Of a stretch of 64,000 nt of DNA, positions 25,311 to 34,009 are shown one piece after another; positions within the stretch are counted from its first letter, which is position 1, and each line of letters begins with the position of its first letter. The position numbers and the translations under genes are program-made. The notes below the pieces were generated by a model. It made no database searches. It was given only the letters and a program-made list of their open reading frames with translations, and was not told the DNA's origin. This DNA comes from an uncultured Acetatifactor sp. (GTDB taxonomy: Bacteria > Bacillota > Clostridia > Lachnospirales > Lachnospiraceae), in contig CAJUGL010000005.1 of the NCBI GenBank assembly GCA_910586515.1, positions 43,083 to 107,082 of the forward strand, written 5' to 3'.

Positions 25311-26156
25311 TTACCCCTTCATCAGCACCCGGTTCACCGACTCGAAGTACTGGTTCAGATAGGCCCCGATCATGATAATATACATGCAGAAATACAGCCA
25401 CAGCAGCACAATGATGATAATGGACAGACTGCCGTAAATGCCGTAGGAATTTCCATAGGTCACATAATAGGAAAAGGCCCAGGAGAAAACGCTCCACACC
25501 ACGGAGGTAAAAACCGCTCCGGGAATCTGCTCCCGAAAAGACAGCTTCTTGTCCGGCACATAGGCATAGACGGCCGCAAACAGCACTGACAGTACGGCCC
25601 ACACAAAAAGAAAACGAAAATTCATGGCAAAAGAAACGATCTTCTGCAGCTGCGGAATGCGGTGCAGCGCCAGACTCACCAGCTGATCGCCAAACACCAT
25701 CACAAAGAGAGACAGAATGACCACCACCAGCATCACCACGGTATAAAAAGACGCAATCACGCGGATCACAAAATAATTTCTCTGTTCCTCCACGCCGTTG
25801 ATGGCATTCAGCCCCCGCATCAGAGCCATTACTCCCTTGGCCGCCGACCAGATGGTGGCGATCAGCGCCACGGACAAAATGCCCGCGGACTTGTCATAGA
25901 CCTCCGAAATCAGGCTCTCCGCCAGAGGGTCCACCTGATCCGGCAGAAAGTCCGTCACCAGCTCCACCAGATTTTCCTCCGTTATGGGTGTATAAGGAAT
26001 AATGGTACAGATCATAATCAGCATGGGCACCACCGACAGAAAAAAGAAAAAAGCAATGCTGGCGGCATAAGTGCTGATATTCTTTTTTTTCATCTTCTCC
26101 GAAAAATCCTTCAGGATAATCAATAACTGCAGCACGGTTTCCACACTCCTACTCAT
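25311..26156 (-). CDS. YihY/BrkB-family inner membrane protein
   Basis: The protein of about 281 residues has six to seven hydrophobic helices and the YihY family blocks STYAASIAFFFFLSVVPML, AAKGVMALMRGLN and YGSLSIIIIVLLWLY. Family function is unsettled; the older name ribonuclease BN is not supported. Its start overlaps the stop of the SpoIID gene by 8 bp. No strong site precedes the ATG at 26156, and a GTG at about 26135 behind AGGAG is a good alternative. The gene ends about 20 bp before the Pel-type promoter. Confidence 0.85.
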   Translation of the reverse strand: MSRSVETVLQLLIILKDFSEKMKKKNISTYAASIAFFFFLSVVPMLIMICTIIPYTPITEENLVELVTDFLPDQVDPLAESLISEVYDKSAGILSVALIATIWSAAKGVMALMRGLNAINGVEEQRNYFVIRVIASFYTVVMLVVVILSLFVMVFGDQLVSLALHRIPQLQKIVSFAMNFRFLFVWAVLSVLFAAVYAYVPDKKLSFREQIPGAVFTSVVWSVFSWAFSYYVTYGNSYGIYGSLSIIIIVLLWLYFCMYIIMIGAYLNQYFESVNRVLMKG

Positions 26157-28143
26157 AAATGTTTTTAATGACACAATTTTCGTAAAAATACAGCAATATT
26201 TCGCCTGCGCCATATCCCTCAGCCGCCATCTGTTTCGCGCCGTTCTGGCTCATTCCTACCCCATGGCCGAATCCTCCGCCCGTCAGGGTATAGCCTTCCA
26301 CCTTACCCTCTTCTCCCTGAACCGAGATCACAAAAAATCCGCTGGGCAGAAGATTGGGGCTGGCCACCTGGCTGCCGTCCTGCCTCAATATTTTTGACGT
26401 ACCGTCGTTCAGTACATACCGTATATTGTGTTCGGATATGACTTTTATCTTCTGATCTCCGGCTTCGATCACCAGCTCGTCGGCAACGCCTCCGACGCCC
26501 CGCTTTTCTATGTAAATATCCGATATATCATTCAGCTCGGTGATCGTCTCGCTGACATAGTCTCCGTCCCGCCAGGTGAGCACCAGACGGCTGTTCGCCG
26601 CATAACGCCTCTGCAGATTCTCCAGCATATGCTCTTTGTTCAGGCTTTCCGAGCGATAGCTCCACCGATACCAGCCCTCCCCTGCCTCGAAATCATCAGG
26701 GTTCACCGCCGAGATAAAAGCCCCGAACGCCTCCTCCTGCCGAAGCCGCTCTCCTGGTTCTTCCTCCGCCGCGCCTGCGGAATCGCCCTGTCCCTCCGTT
26801 CCCTCCGGAGCGTTCTCTCCCGGCCCGCCTGCAAACGCGGTTCTGCTCAGAGGCTTTGCCCCCAGATAAGTCAGTGTGGGCGCTTCCTCCGTTTTCCATA
26901 TATTCGCATCCGTGCCCATACCGCAGGAGGTAGAATAATAAAAGGTTCCCGCAAGACTGCCCGCCTCCGTATACAGCAGCTGTCCGTAGGTCTCCTTCAC
27001 TGCCGTAGTCGTAGTCTCCCGCTCCTGGATATTATTATATACCTGGTAGGAAGTGCTGTCGTCCACATGGGCGCCGTACTGGGGATAGCCCGCGTGCTCC
27101 ATCCGTCCGTAGGCATAGGTTCTGGCGCAGATTGCCTGAGCCTTCAGGGCCTCCGCAGGATAGGAATCCGGCATTTCGCTGGGCACCACACTGTATAGGT
27201 ATTCTTCCAGAAGCACCTCATTGATCACGGCTATGCCTTCCTCCGTCCGAAGCAATTCCATCTGCCCCCTGTAGGAGGGAATCCCCTGAGCCCGGCTGCC
27301 GTTGCTGATTTTGACCCTGCCTGTCAGAGCCTCAGGCACTATGCTGACCCGCTCCGCCTCAAAATAAGGACTGTCGTAGCCGAATGTCAGCTCTTCCCCC
27401 GCCGCATGCTTCTCCTGTTTCTGCCCGTCATGGCGTCCGTAAATTACCGTGTAATCCACATCGCAGGTAACCACCGGGCTATCGTGCAGCAGCCCGCTGT
27501 AATCAGGGGCTTTCACCAGTACACGGATATATTCCATGGCTTCTTCCTTTGCCATGAGAACGCCGCAGATTTCCCCTTCGTCAATGCAAAAATCCGTAAA
27601 ATCATATCCGAAATACAGATCATTTACCGTACACATTTCCAGGCGGTCGAACAGCCGGTACCCCTTATAATCCGCTGCCAGCGGCAGCCAGCCGTAGCCC
27701 TCCAACTCAACGGCTCCCTCTTCTGCCCGCAGAATCTTTCCGTTGATTTTATCCGTTTTCGCAGCCACAGCGGTAACCTCGCCGTCCGTCAGCTCCACGT
27801 CCGCCACCTGTTCCCTGACGGTATTATCTGCCCGGTACGGCTGTTCCTGCCCGTCTTCTCCGGTCACTGCTCCCCAGGGATATCGCTCCTGCTCCCCGTC
27901 CCTGAAAAGCAGCAGCCCTTCCTCGTCCACCTCCATAATCCATACATTGGCAAACAGCTGCACAACAGGAATATGCGGCTCAGGTGTAGGCACAGGCGGT
28001 TCTTCCACTTCCCCCTTATGTAAAATCAGCAGAATCACTTTTGCCGCAGCCAATACCGCCAACAGCAAAATTCCCAACAGGCAGACGAAAGCCTTCAACT
28101 GCATACGCTGAGACTTATTTAATCCCCATCTATCTTTATCCAA
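26149..28143 (-). CDS. SpoIID/LytB domain protein
   Basis: The 664-residue protein has one N-terminal membrane helix (about 18-40) and a linker rich in Pro. A mixed beta domain follows, then a SpoIID-type domain from about residue 300. Recognisable blocks are EYLYSVVPSEMPDSYPAEALKAQ (shown only in part here by its two halves VVPSEMP and ALKAQAICARTYA), TFYYSTSCGMGT and GGGFGHGVGMSQNGAK. SpoIID is a peptidoglycan lytic transglycosylase that acts in engulfment; non-sporulation homologues exist. The conserved Glu of SEMP is present. An acidic, Gly-rich insertion lies between residues 430 and 480. The 6S RNA lies just upstream. Confidence 0.85.
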   Translation of the reverse strand: MDKDRWGLNKSQRMQLKAFVCLLGILLLAVLAAAKVILLILHKGEVEEPPVPTPEPHIPVVQLFANVWIMEVDEEGLLLFRDGEQERYPWGAVTGEDGQEQPYRADNTVREQVADVELTDGEVTAVAAKTDKINGKILRAEEGAVELEGYGWLPLAADYKGYRLFDRLEMCTVNDLYFGYDFTDFCIDEGEICGVLMAKEEAMEYIRVLVKAPDYSGLLHDSPVVTCDVDYTVIYGRHDGQKQEKHAAGEELTFGYDSPYFEAERVSIVPEALTGRVKISNGSRAQGIPSYRGQMELLRTEEGIAVINEVLLEEYLYSVVPSEMPDSYPAEALKAQAICARTYAYGRMEHAGYPQYGAHVDDSTSYQVYNNIQERETTTTAVKETYGQLLYTEAGSLAGTFYYSTSCGMGTDANIWKTEEAPTLTYLGAKPLSRTAFAGGPGENAPEGTEGQGDSAGAAEEEPGERLRQEEAFGAFISAVNPDDFEAGEGWYRWSYRSESLNKEHMLENLQRRYAANSRLVLTWRDGDYVSETITELNDISDIYIEKRGVGGVADELVIEAGDQKIKVISEHNIRYVLNDGTSKILRQDGSQVASPNLLPSGFFVISVQGEEGKVEGYTLTGGGFGHGVGMSQNGAKQMAAEGYGAGEILLYFYENCVIKNIYE

Positions 28144-28198
28144 ACTCTCTCTCCTGAACTTTTCATCTCTATTACAACTTTACCGCAGCATAATGCGC

Positions 28199-28262
28199 GC
28201 CGCTTCAGCGGCTAACTTCCAGGTGCGAAAAGCCGCACTTTGTACACGGGCCTGCGCATATA
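28199..28262 (-). repeat. dispersed terminator-following repeat, copy 2
   Basis: On the minus strand, right after the 6S RNA terminator, the sequence runs TGCGCAGGCCCGTG, TACAAAGTGCGGC, a small hairpin, CTGGAAGT and a GCCGC/GCGGC hairpin (28199-28212). It has the same block order as copy 1 at 95-172. The closing hairpin has a different sequence but the same form, which suggests a conserved structure. Confidence 0.6.
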
Positions 28263-28294
28263 AAAGAGCAGCCCCCCAAGGACTGCCCTCTTCT
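28259..28294 (-). terminator. terminator of the 6S RNA gene
   Basis: AAGAGGGCAG pairs with CTGCTCTT around a G-rich loop, followed by TTTTA on the minus strand. Confidence 0.75.
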
Positions 28295-28299
28295 TCTGT

Positions 28300-28496
28300 A
28301 TCAGACACCCAAAATGCCGCCTCCTGCTCTCTGACTCCTAGCAATGCTAGGTGGGTAACCGCAACCGAAGCTTTTGCCTTCCCTTCCAATCCTCCGTAAC
28401 CGGAGTGAGGGCTTGACAGCCACTCGGCAATATAGGAATCCCGTTTAAAGTAATGTAGGTTCAAAATAAACAAAAGTTATCGCGCATCTCAGGCTA
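28300..28496 (-). ncRNA. ssrS: 6S RNA candidate
   Basis: A roughly 195-nt transcript is predicted between a TTGTAT-17-TATAAT promoter and an intrinsic terminator. Its ends pair: CCTGAGATGC near the 5' end with GCATTTTGGG near the 3' end (ten consecutive pairs, some G-U). Inside are a GAGTG/CACTC stem, CTCCG/CGGAG, and a CCTAGCA/TGCTAGG hairpin preceded by GCGGTTACCCA. This matches the 6S layout of a closing stem, a central bubble with a 3' side hairpin, and a terminal stem. 6S RNA mimics an open promoter and sequesters the housekeeping RNA polymerase. The family call is mine from structure, without a covariance model. Confidence 0.72.
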
Positions 28497-28501
28497 CACT
28501 T

Positions 28502-28530
28502 ATTATAACAAAAACCTTTTCGAAATACAA
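28502..28530 (-). promoter_or_regulatory. ssrS: promoter of the 6S RNA gene
   Basis: TTGTAT (28525-28530) and TATAAT (28502-28507) are 17 bp apart on the minus strand. The expected start is near 28495, where the RNA closing stem begins. Confidence 0.7.
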
Positions 28531-28596
28531 CTGTAATTTTTTCCAAATATTTACTATTGTTACGGCCCTATAAATATTTACGGCGAAAGTCCGGTA

Positions 28597-28625
28597 TTGA
28601 ATTCAAAAGGATGCTATGCTAAAAT
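28597..28625 (+). promoter_or_regulatory. promoter of the acyltransferase-like gene
   Basis: TTGAAT (28597-28602) and TAAAAT (28620-28625) are 17 bp apart, 72 bp upstream of the ATG at 28698, which has a GGAGG site (28688-28692). Confidence 0.65.
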
Positions 28626-28697
28626 GAGATAACGTTTCCGGCTTTTGCCCGGACCGCCAGAATAATAACCTGATCAAAAAACACTACCGGAGGAAAT

Positions 28698-29585
28698 ATG
28701 AGGGAAAATATCATTAATTTTTGTTCGCAATATCAATATCCTCAGGAGGCAAAAGAGGAATTGCTGTCCGTCTATGACGCCGTTTCCGACACGGCGGCCG
28801 TAAAGGAAATTTTTTCGCAGGCCAGGCAGGAATATGAGCATGACCTTCAGCTGGACTACCCGGCTCTACTTGCCCGGCTGAAAAACGCCTGCAGTCAGGA
28901 GCGTATCCCCTGGGAAACTGCCTCGCTGCTCTTCTTTATCTGCCTGACGCCGCAGCTCTTCCGTCATTACGAACAGAGCGGACTGCCCGCGGAAATCTGC
29001 CGCGCAAGCCTGGAAGATTTAAAGTGGAAGCTGATGGAATGCCGCCAGGTATACGGCGTCTGGGGCACTTTCGTCTCCGACTGGTTTCCCGGTTTTTTCC
29101 GCCTGACCCGTTTTACCCTGGGGAGGCTGCAGTTCGAACTGATTCCGTTTCCGGATAATTACATACGTGCAGGCCGCGAGAAACCCAAGGGACTGAACCA
29201 GGCGATCAACATTCATATTCCTTCCAGCGGTCCGCTTCTGCACCGGGACTGCCTCCGCTCCTATGAGCTTGCCATGGAATTTTTCCGTCCCGCTTTTCCG
29301 GACGGCACCTATGCGTTTTTCTGCCTTTCCTGGCTGCTTTTTCCGGATCACCGCAGATTCCTGCCGGCCAATTCCCGAATCCTGGAATTCATGGCGGATT
29401 TCGACATATACGACGCCTACCAGGACCCGGCAGGAGAAGACCTGTGGCGGATATTCGGAAAGCCGGACTGCTCCGACACAGCCGGTCTTCCGGAGAATAC
29501 GTCCCTGCAGACAGCATATAAAAACTGGCTTATGACAGGAAATAAACCGGGAATCGGCCTGGGAATGATTCTGAAGGGGGCTTAA
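28698..29585 (+). CDS. acyltransferase-domain protein (NAT_N/GNAT_C type)
   Basis: The 295-residue protein resembles the family annotated as acyltransferase with NAT_N and GNAT_C parts (also called DUF5596). The N-terminal 120 residues are helical. The centre has VYGVWGTFVSDWFPGFF and LGRLQFE, and the C-terminal half has INIHIPSSGPLLHRDCLRSY and CLSWLLFP. No experimentally known function is tied to this family as far as I know. It stands alone, with its own promoter and a start behind GGAGG, and is divergent from the 6S RNA. There is no obvious terminator directly after it. Confidence 0.65.
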   Translation: MRENIINFCSQYQYPQEAKEELLSVYDAVSDTAAVKEIFSQARQEYEHDLQLDYPALLARLKNACSQERIPWETASLLFFICLTPQLFRHYEQSGLPAEICRASLEDLKWKLMECRQVYGVWGTFVSDWFPGFFRLTRFTLGRLQFELIPFPDNYIRAGREKPKGLNQAINIHIPSSGPLLHRDCLRSYELAMEFFRPAFPDGTYAFFCLSWLLFPDHRRFLPANSRILEFMADFDIYDAYQDPAGEDLWRIFGKPDCSDTAGLPENTSLQTAYKNWLMTGNKPGIGLGMILKGA

Positions 29586-29930
29586 GGACTTTCTTAAGCC
29601 TTTTCCGGGAGAATTCACACTGCGCTTCTCACGGCCTTAAGATTCCTTCTTAACCCATTGTCCTCATCATTGACGCCTGCCGAATCTTCGCCAACGCGCT
29701 TCACGGACGCGCCCTTCCCGCGGCGGCAGCACGCAGTCTCCATCGTTCATCTGTTTTGACAAATTCGGCCTGCTTTTTCTTTCGACAACATTTTCTCCGA
29801 TAAAAATCACTTTAGTGCGTCTAATATACCTCTCTGTATTTTTCGGATTTCTAAAATGCTATTTTACAAAATCTGAAATCATATAGAATGAAATTTAGCT
29901 CAGATAAAGGCAATGAAAGGAGAATTCGGA
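29586..29930. other. intergenic region without recognised gene
   Basis: This region of 345 bp before the XRE gene changes from GC-rich to AT-rich near 29750. It contains a perfect short palindrome CACTTTAGTG (29808-29817), a possible regulator half-site pair, and a TTGACA-like hexamer at 29757 without a clear -10 partner. No RNA gene was recognised. Confidence 0.5.
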
Positions 29931-30308
29931 ATGCAGAATATGGAAAAAGTAGGAAAGATAATCGCGGAATTACGCCGTGAAAGGGGGCTTCGCCAATCCG
30001 ACCTGTCCCAAATCCTGAGTATGTCGCCCAGCAATATATCCAACTACGAGAATGCCAATTACTGGCCTGATGCGGGAACCATCTGCAAAATGGCAAATCT
30101 CTTCAATGTCACCACAGATTATCTGCTGGGACGCACCGACTACCGCTGTCCTCCGGAAGATCTCGAACGATATGTCACACCTGACTATACCATACATAAT
30201 ATCGTAAACACACTCCTGTCACTGGATACAAACTCGGTCAATGCAGTGGTAAAATACGTGGAATATCTCAAAGAAAGCCAAACCAAAGACAAACAGCCCA
30301 ACAGTTGA
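29931..30308 (+). CDS. XRE-family transcriptional regulator
   Basis: The 125-residue protein has an N-terminal helix-turn-helix of the XRE type (residues 6-62: IIAELRRERGLRQSDLSQIL then SPSNISNYENANYWPD) and a VTTDYLLGRTDY hinge typical of this family. A short C-terminal helical tail probably dimerises. The start at 29931 is preferred over the ATG at 29913 because AAAGGAG lies 8 nt upstream. It is monocistronic and convergent with the MATE gene. Its target is unknown; self-regulation at the CACTTTAGTG palindrome is a guess. Confidence 0.88.
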   Translation: MQNMEKVGKIIAELRRERGLRQSDLSQILSMSPSNISNYENANYWPDAGTICKMANLFNVTTDYLLGRTDYRCPPEDLERYVTPDYTIHNIVNTLLSLDTNSVNAVVKYVEYLKESQTKDKQPNS

Positions 30309-30444
30309 CAGATTGCCTGCAAATATCCAATGTTCCTCTTGGAAAAGATATTCCTCAGGCAATGCCGGCTTTTATACAGAACTCCTGTCTGGCCTAAGCC
30401 AGCGCAGGAGCCACCCCCAAGAGCATCAAAACACTTTCATCTTT
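30309..30444. other. convergent intergenic region with a long imperfect hairpin
   Basis: ATTGCCTG (30312-30319) and CAGGCAAT (30356-30363) are inverted, with AAATATC/GATATT continuing the stem. It may end transcription from either side, but lacks a long T run. Confidence 0.4.
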
Positions 30445-31839
30445 TCATTTTGCCACTATATTCTGCAGCCAAACCCCCTTTTTCACCAAGACAAATCCAA
30501 TAATGCACTTTATCCAGTCAGCAATCTGTACCATGGCAAAAATGGCAATCACCGGCACCATGGTAAAACGGCTTAAAGCATAGGCCACGGGAACGCTGAC
30601 ACACCAGACAAACACACTGTCAAACAAAAAGGTCACGATAGTCTTCCCGCCGGAACGAAGCGTAAAATAAGCCGCATGCATAAACGCAGCCTGTGGCATA
30701 AACAGGGCCTGGGCAAGAATAAACTGCACGGCCAGGGCCTTCACATCATCCGTAGTATTGTATATTCTCGGAAACATGGGCGCGATCACCACCATCAGGG
30801 CCGCCACCGCAATACAGCATCCCACGGAAAACGCGATAATCTTATTATCCGTATCCCGCGCCTCCTCCATTTTTCCCGCGCCCAGAAGCTGCCCGATGAT
30901 GATCGCCACCGCATCCCCCATGGCAATAAAGACCACATTGAATACATTATTAATCGTATTGGCAATATTCAGCCCTGCAATTACACTCAGCCCGCGAATG
31001 GAATAGCACTGGGTCAGCATGGCCATACCTGCAGACCACATAGTCTCATTGATAAGCAAAGGCGCGCCTTTCACAAAATACTTTCCTGCCAGATGCCCCG
31101 GCACCTTCAGCGACTTGTAAATGCCCACAATATAAGGGTTCTTTTCCCTGTGCCTGTGGGTCCAGACAATGACCACGGCCGCCTCCACATATCTGGAAAT
31201 CACCGTGGCCACGGCGGCGCCCACCACGCCGAGAGCAGGCAGGCCGAACTTCCCGTAGATCAAAAGGTAATTCAGACATAAATTCACCATGACTGCGGCA
31301 ATACCCGCCTTCATGGGCACCAATGTCTCTCCGCATTCTCTCAGGGTGCTGACATAAATCTGCACCGCCATAAATGCCGGAAGGCCCAAAAGCATGACAT
31401 ACAGATAGCTCTGTCCGTAGCGGAGGGCCGCATCCAGGTCTCCTCCATCGCTTCCTCCGCTCAAATACATTCTGATCAGATTTCCGCCCAAAAGCAGAAA
31501 GACCGATGCCGCCCCTGCGGTCAACACCAGCGCCATCCAGAATTTATAGCGAAAAGTCTGCCTGATTCCCTCGTTATCCTTCTGTCCGAAATATTGCGCC
31601 GTAAAAATCCCTGCCCCGGCCAGACCGCCGAACACACAGAGATAATATACCATCATCAGCTGATTCACAATAGCCACACCGGACATCTGCTCCGTACCGA
31701 TCTGTCCCACCATGATATTGTCCAGCAGCCCGACAAAATTCGTTATGCCGTTCTGTATCATGATGGGCACCGCCACGGTCAACACCATTCTGTAGAACTT
31801 TCTGTCTCCGATAAATTTTTTACGTAGTCCGCCTGTCAT
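30445..31839 (-). CDS. MATE-family efflux transporter
   Basis: The 464-residue membrane protein has twelve predicted helices and MATE motifs: AVPIMIQNGITNFVGLLDNIMVG at the start (recognisable by VPIMIQ and LLDNIMVGQIG) and VVGAAVATVISRYVEA in the middle. MATE proteins export drugs or metabolites using Na+ or H+. The start at 31839 is supported by homology to usual MATE N-termini and by the lack of coding character upstream. It is preceded by a promoter at 31972-31999 and a structured leader of about 125 nt. The substrate cannot be told. Confidence 0.87.
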   Translation of the reverse strand: MTGGLRKKFIGDRKFYRMVLTVAVPIMIQNGITNFVGLLDNIMVGQIGTEQMSGVAIVNQLMMVYYLCVFGGLAGAGIFTAQYFGQKDNEGIRQTFRYKFWMALVLTAGAASVFLLLGGNLIRMYLSGGSDGGDLDAALRYGQSYLYVMLLGLPAFMAVQIYVSTLRECGETLVPMKAGIAAVMVNLCLNYLLIYGKFGLPALGVVGAAVATVISRYVEAAVVIVWTHRHREKNPYIVGIYKSLKVPGHLAGKYFVKGAPLLINETMWSAGMAMLTQCYSIRGLSVIAGLNIANTINNVFNVVFIAMGDAVAIIIGQLLGAGKMEEARDTDNKIIAFSVGCCIAVAALMVVIAPMFPRIYNTTDDVKALAVQFILAQALFMPQAAFMHAAYFTLRSGGKTIVTFLFDSVFVWCVSVPVAYALSRFTMVPVIAIFAMVQIADWIKCIIGFVLVKKGVWLQNIVAK

Positions 31840-31965
31840 CCTTTTCTTTTCCCTTCCTGCGTTATCATTTATCGGCAGCAATCTCTTCCTCCGATAAAAG
31901 CCTCGTCTCTCAGCGCCCCATGTGATTACAGGAAGCCCCTGCTTCCCGCCACTCATTGGCACAGC
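31840..31965 (-). promoter_or_regulatory. structured 5' leader of the MATE gene, class unknown
   Basis: The leader holds a GGAAGC/GCTTCC hairpin (31931-31946) and an 8-bp stem TTTATCGG/CCGATAAA (31868-31898), the latter 30 nt before the start. No known riboswitch consensus was recognised. It might be a regulatory element for the transporter or simply stable hairpins. Confidence 0.4.
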
Positions 31966-31971
31966 CTTATC

Positions 31972-31999
31972 ATTATACCGTATTATCCGGGAAATGCAA
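31972..31999 (-). promoter_or_regulatory. promoter of the MATE gene
   Basis: TTGCAT (31994-31999) and TATAAT (31972-31977) are 16 bp apart on the minus strand. Confidence 0.7.
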
Positions 32000-32045
32000 T
32001 CCTTTTTTGAGGTAAATCCGGTTCCGTCAATAAAAACATTATAAT

Positions 32046-32078
32046 AAAAAAACGACGGACCGAAGTCCGCCGTTTTTT
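32046..32078 (-). terminator. terminator after pckA
   Basis: AACGACGGAC pairs with GTCCGCCGTT (one mismatch) around CGAA, with A and T runs on either side, 20 bp after the pckA stop. Confidence 0.88.
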
Positions 32079-32099
32079 GATCATAAATCAAATAAGAGA

Positions 32100-33797
32100 T
32101 TAAAGGCCAGCCGCCTCATTGACAATCTTCTTCAATGCAGCCAGAGCCTCATCAGGAAGCTTGTCGTAGCCTTCCTTCTTGGTAGCGAAACCTTCCACAG
32201 CATCCACACGGTTCTGCATAGCGCCCTGAAGAGCCTTTACATAGTCCGCGTCGCCAAGGTTGGGGGTAAATCCTTCCCAATCCATGATTTCGATATCCTC
32301 GAAAGGTCCCCACTGGGTAAAGGTTGCTCTCTTCTCCACAATGGCTTCCAGAATGCCAAGGGTATCTGCAGGCTTAACCTTCTTGCCCATGAAGTCGCCG
32401 GTGTTGATGATATAGCAGTCAACATCCTTCTCCTCAACCAGCTTCTTGAACTTCTCATAGTCATTTACCAGAGGATAAGTTCTGAACGGATTTGCGTAGG
32501 GAACGATACGAAGCGCGTTCATATCGGTTCCTGCAGCCACACGCTCTGCGGTAGATGTCTTTGTCGCCAGAGTAGCGCCCATAACGGAAGCCAGAGCAGC
32601 GCCTTTAAGCTTTACTACAGGCGGAATGGTGGGATCCTTCATAATCCAGAAGATAGCGTTCACGGGAGCGTCAATCTTATCCACGCGGTTGGGAGACCAC
32701 AGTTTGGACTTGATGGCACGGCCGTTGCCGTTGCGGATATCCTCTGTCACCAGCTGAAGCTTTCCGTCCTCATCCAGAGTAGCGGAGCAGTTCTGCGCAG
32801 TAAGCAGGAATTTATTGTCGGCGCAGCCTGTAGGATAATCGGCAGTCTTGTCAAAATAAGTGGGCTCCAGAGCCACGGATGCGCAGGTATCGGTATTGAT
32901 GATAAATGCGTCGTCGTGAAGCACTTTGATCTCGTACTTGCCGTCATGCTTTGCATGGGTCAGCGTGGACTTTCCGGATCCGGACAGACCGTATACGGAT
33001 GCCACAAACTTGCTTCCGTCTGCCAGCAGATATTCTTTCTGTCCGCCATGGCAGGAAGCATAACCGTTCCTGTTGGCCATAGCCCAAGCCATGGTCAATG
33101 TGCCCTTCTTGTGCTCTCCGAAATACTTCATGCCCAGAATAGCGGCACAGTTCTGATCCGTGTCAAAATAGCACAGGGTCAGATCGTCGCTCAGGCAGCT
33201 GTAGTCCACATCAGGGCTGGGAGTAGGCGCCCACTGAGGATTGGAGAAGATATAGATATCCGGCTCCTTGCCTCCGCCGATAGGCTGAGACTCCTTGTAC
33301 ATCTTTACATAGGTATCGGACATGTACTGGAAGTTCAGCATCCAGTTGTACATGATATTCTCTTCCCCTTCGGGAATCAGCAGATGAGCCTTGGCCATAA
33401 ACTCGGGATCCAGACCGATGTAGCACTCTACATGATACAGAGTCTGCCAGCGGGTCTTGTAGATAGCATCCATAACTACCTTGTCAAGCTTGGCTGCATC
33501 CACGCCGGGCTCGCCCTTGATACGGCGCGCCTGAGCATAACGGCCGGTAACTGCACCGTCGTTGAACAGCAGAACCTTGGCATCCTTCTCCAGACCGATC
33601 TCTTCTGCACGGTAAACCGGCATATCCGTAACGATGGTTCCGGGAGAATTCTTAGCCAGCTCATATGCCTCTTTCAGGGTATTCACCTTCACTACGTTGT
33701 TGCCGTAGAAAGCACCCTCAATAATGGAACGGGTCTTGCTGAAACCGGGCTTTCCTGCACCGATTTCCGAAATGGGGTAATACGCTTTTGTTGACAT
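32100..33797 (-). CDS. pckA: phosphoenolpyruvate carboxykinase (ATP)
   Basis: The 565-residue enzyme interconverts oxaloacetate and PEP with ATP/ADP in the cytosol. Diagnostic parts are the kinase-1a P-loop GLSGSGKSTLTH (about residue 247), HDDAFIINTD with the metal-binding Asp, and a C-terminal RIVPYANPFRTYP. Length is near the usual 530-560. In anaerobic gut Clostridia it often works towards oxaloacetate for fumarate/propionate routes. A consensus promoter (33913-33941) and an AAGGAGG site precede the start. It lies beside gap-pgk-tpiA but has its own promoter and terminator. Confidence 0.96.
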   Translation of the reverse strand: MSTKAYYPISEIGAGKPGFSKTRSIIEGAFYGNNVVKVNTLKEAYELAKNSPGTIVTDMPVYRAEEIGLEKDAKVLLFNDGAVTGRYAQARRIKGEPGVDAAKLDKVVMDAIYKTRWQTLYHVECYIGLDPEFMAKAHLLIPEGEENIMYNWMLNFQYMSDTYVKMYKESQPIGGGKEPDIYIFSNPQWAPTPSPDVDYSCLSDDLTLCYFDTDQNCAAILGMKYFGEHKKGTLTMAWAMANRNGYASCHGGQKEYLLADGSKFVASVYGLSGSGKSTLTHAKHDGKYEIKVLHDDAFIINTDTCASVALEPTYFDKTADYPTGCADNKFLLTAQNCSATLDEDGKLQLVTEDIRNGNGRAIKSKLWSPNRVDKIDAPVNAIFWIMKDPTIPPVVKLKGAALASVMGATLATKTSTAERVAAGTDMNALRIVPYANPFRTYPLVNDYEKFKKLVEEKDVDCYIINTGDFMGKKVKPADTLGILEAIVEKRATFTQWGPFEDIEIMDWEGFTPNLGDADYVKALQGAMQNRVDAVEGFATKKEGYDKLPDEALAALKKIVNEAAGL

Positions 33798-33912
33798 TGG
33801 TATCGTCCTCCTTAAAAATTGTCTTTCCTGCTCTCCTGGGCAACATGCCAGAAGACTACCGGTATCTTTACAGCGGCTTCCGTCTTAAAACAGAACCGCT
33901 GTAACCCTGTTT

Positions 33913-33941
33913 ATTATCTCAAAATCAGGTGAAAAAGTCAA
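33913..33941 (-). promoter_or_regulatory. pckA: promoter of pckA
   Basis: TTGACT (33936-33941) and GATAAT (33913-33918) are 17 bp apart on the minus strand, 116 bp before the ATG. Confidence 0.72.
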
Positions 33942-33980
33942 TAAAGGGATTGTAGATTTTATAACGGACGTAACTCGATA

Positions 33981-34007
33981 GTTACTGTTCACTCCGTTCA
34001 CAGCAAC
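33981..34007. mobile_element. 27-bp palindromic mini-insertion at the tpiA stop codon
   Basis: The element runs from GTTACTGTTCA to TTCACAGCAAC. Its flanks are ACTCGATA (33973-33980) and ACTCAATA (34008-34015), a 7/8 direct repeat fitting an aged 8-bp target duplication. The right copy covers the tpiA stop codon. A sister element with two base differences is at 41430-41456. Its first 11 bases match the 32-bp family at 9 of 11 positions. Confidence 0.6.
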
Positions 34008-34009
34008 AC

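Noticed and set aside
28180..28473. Minus-strand open frame of about 97 codons over the 6S RNA
   Set aside because: It lies inside the structured RNA between its promoter and terminator and continues across the terminator and repeat; it has no good start site.
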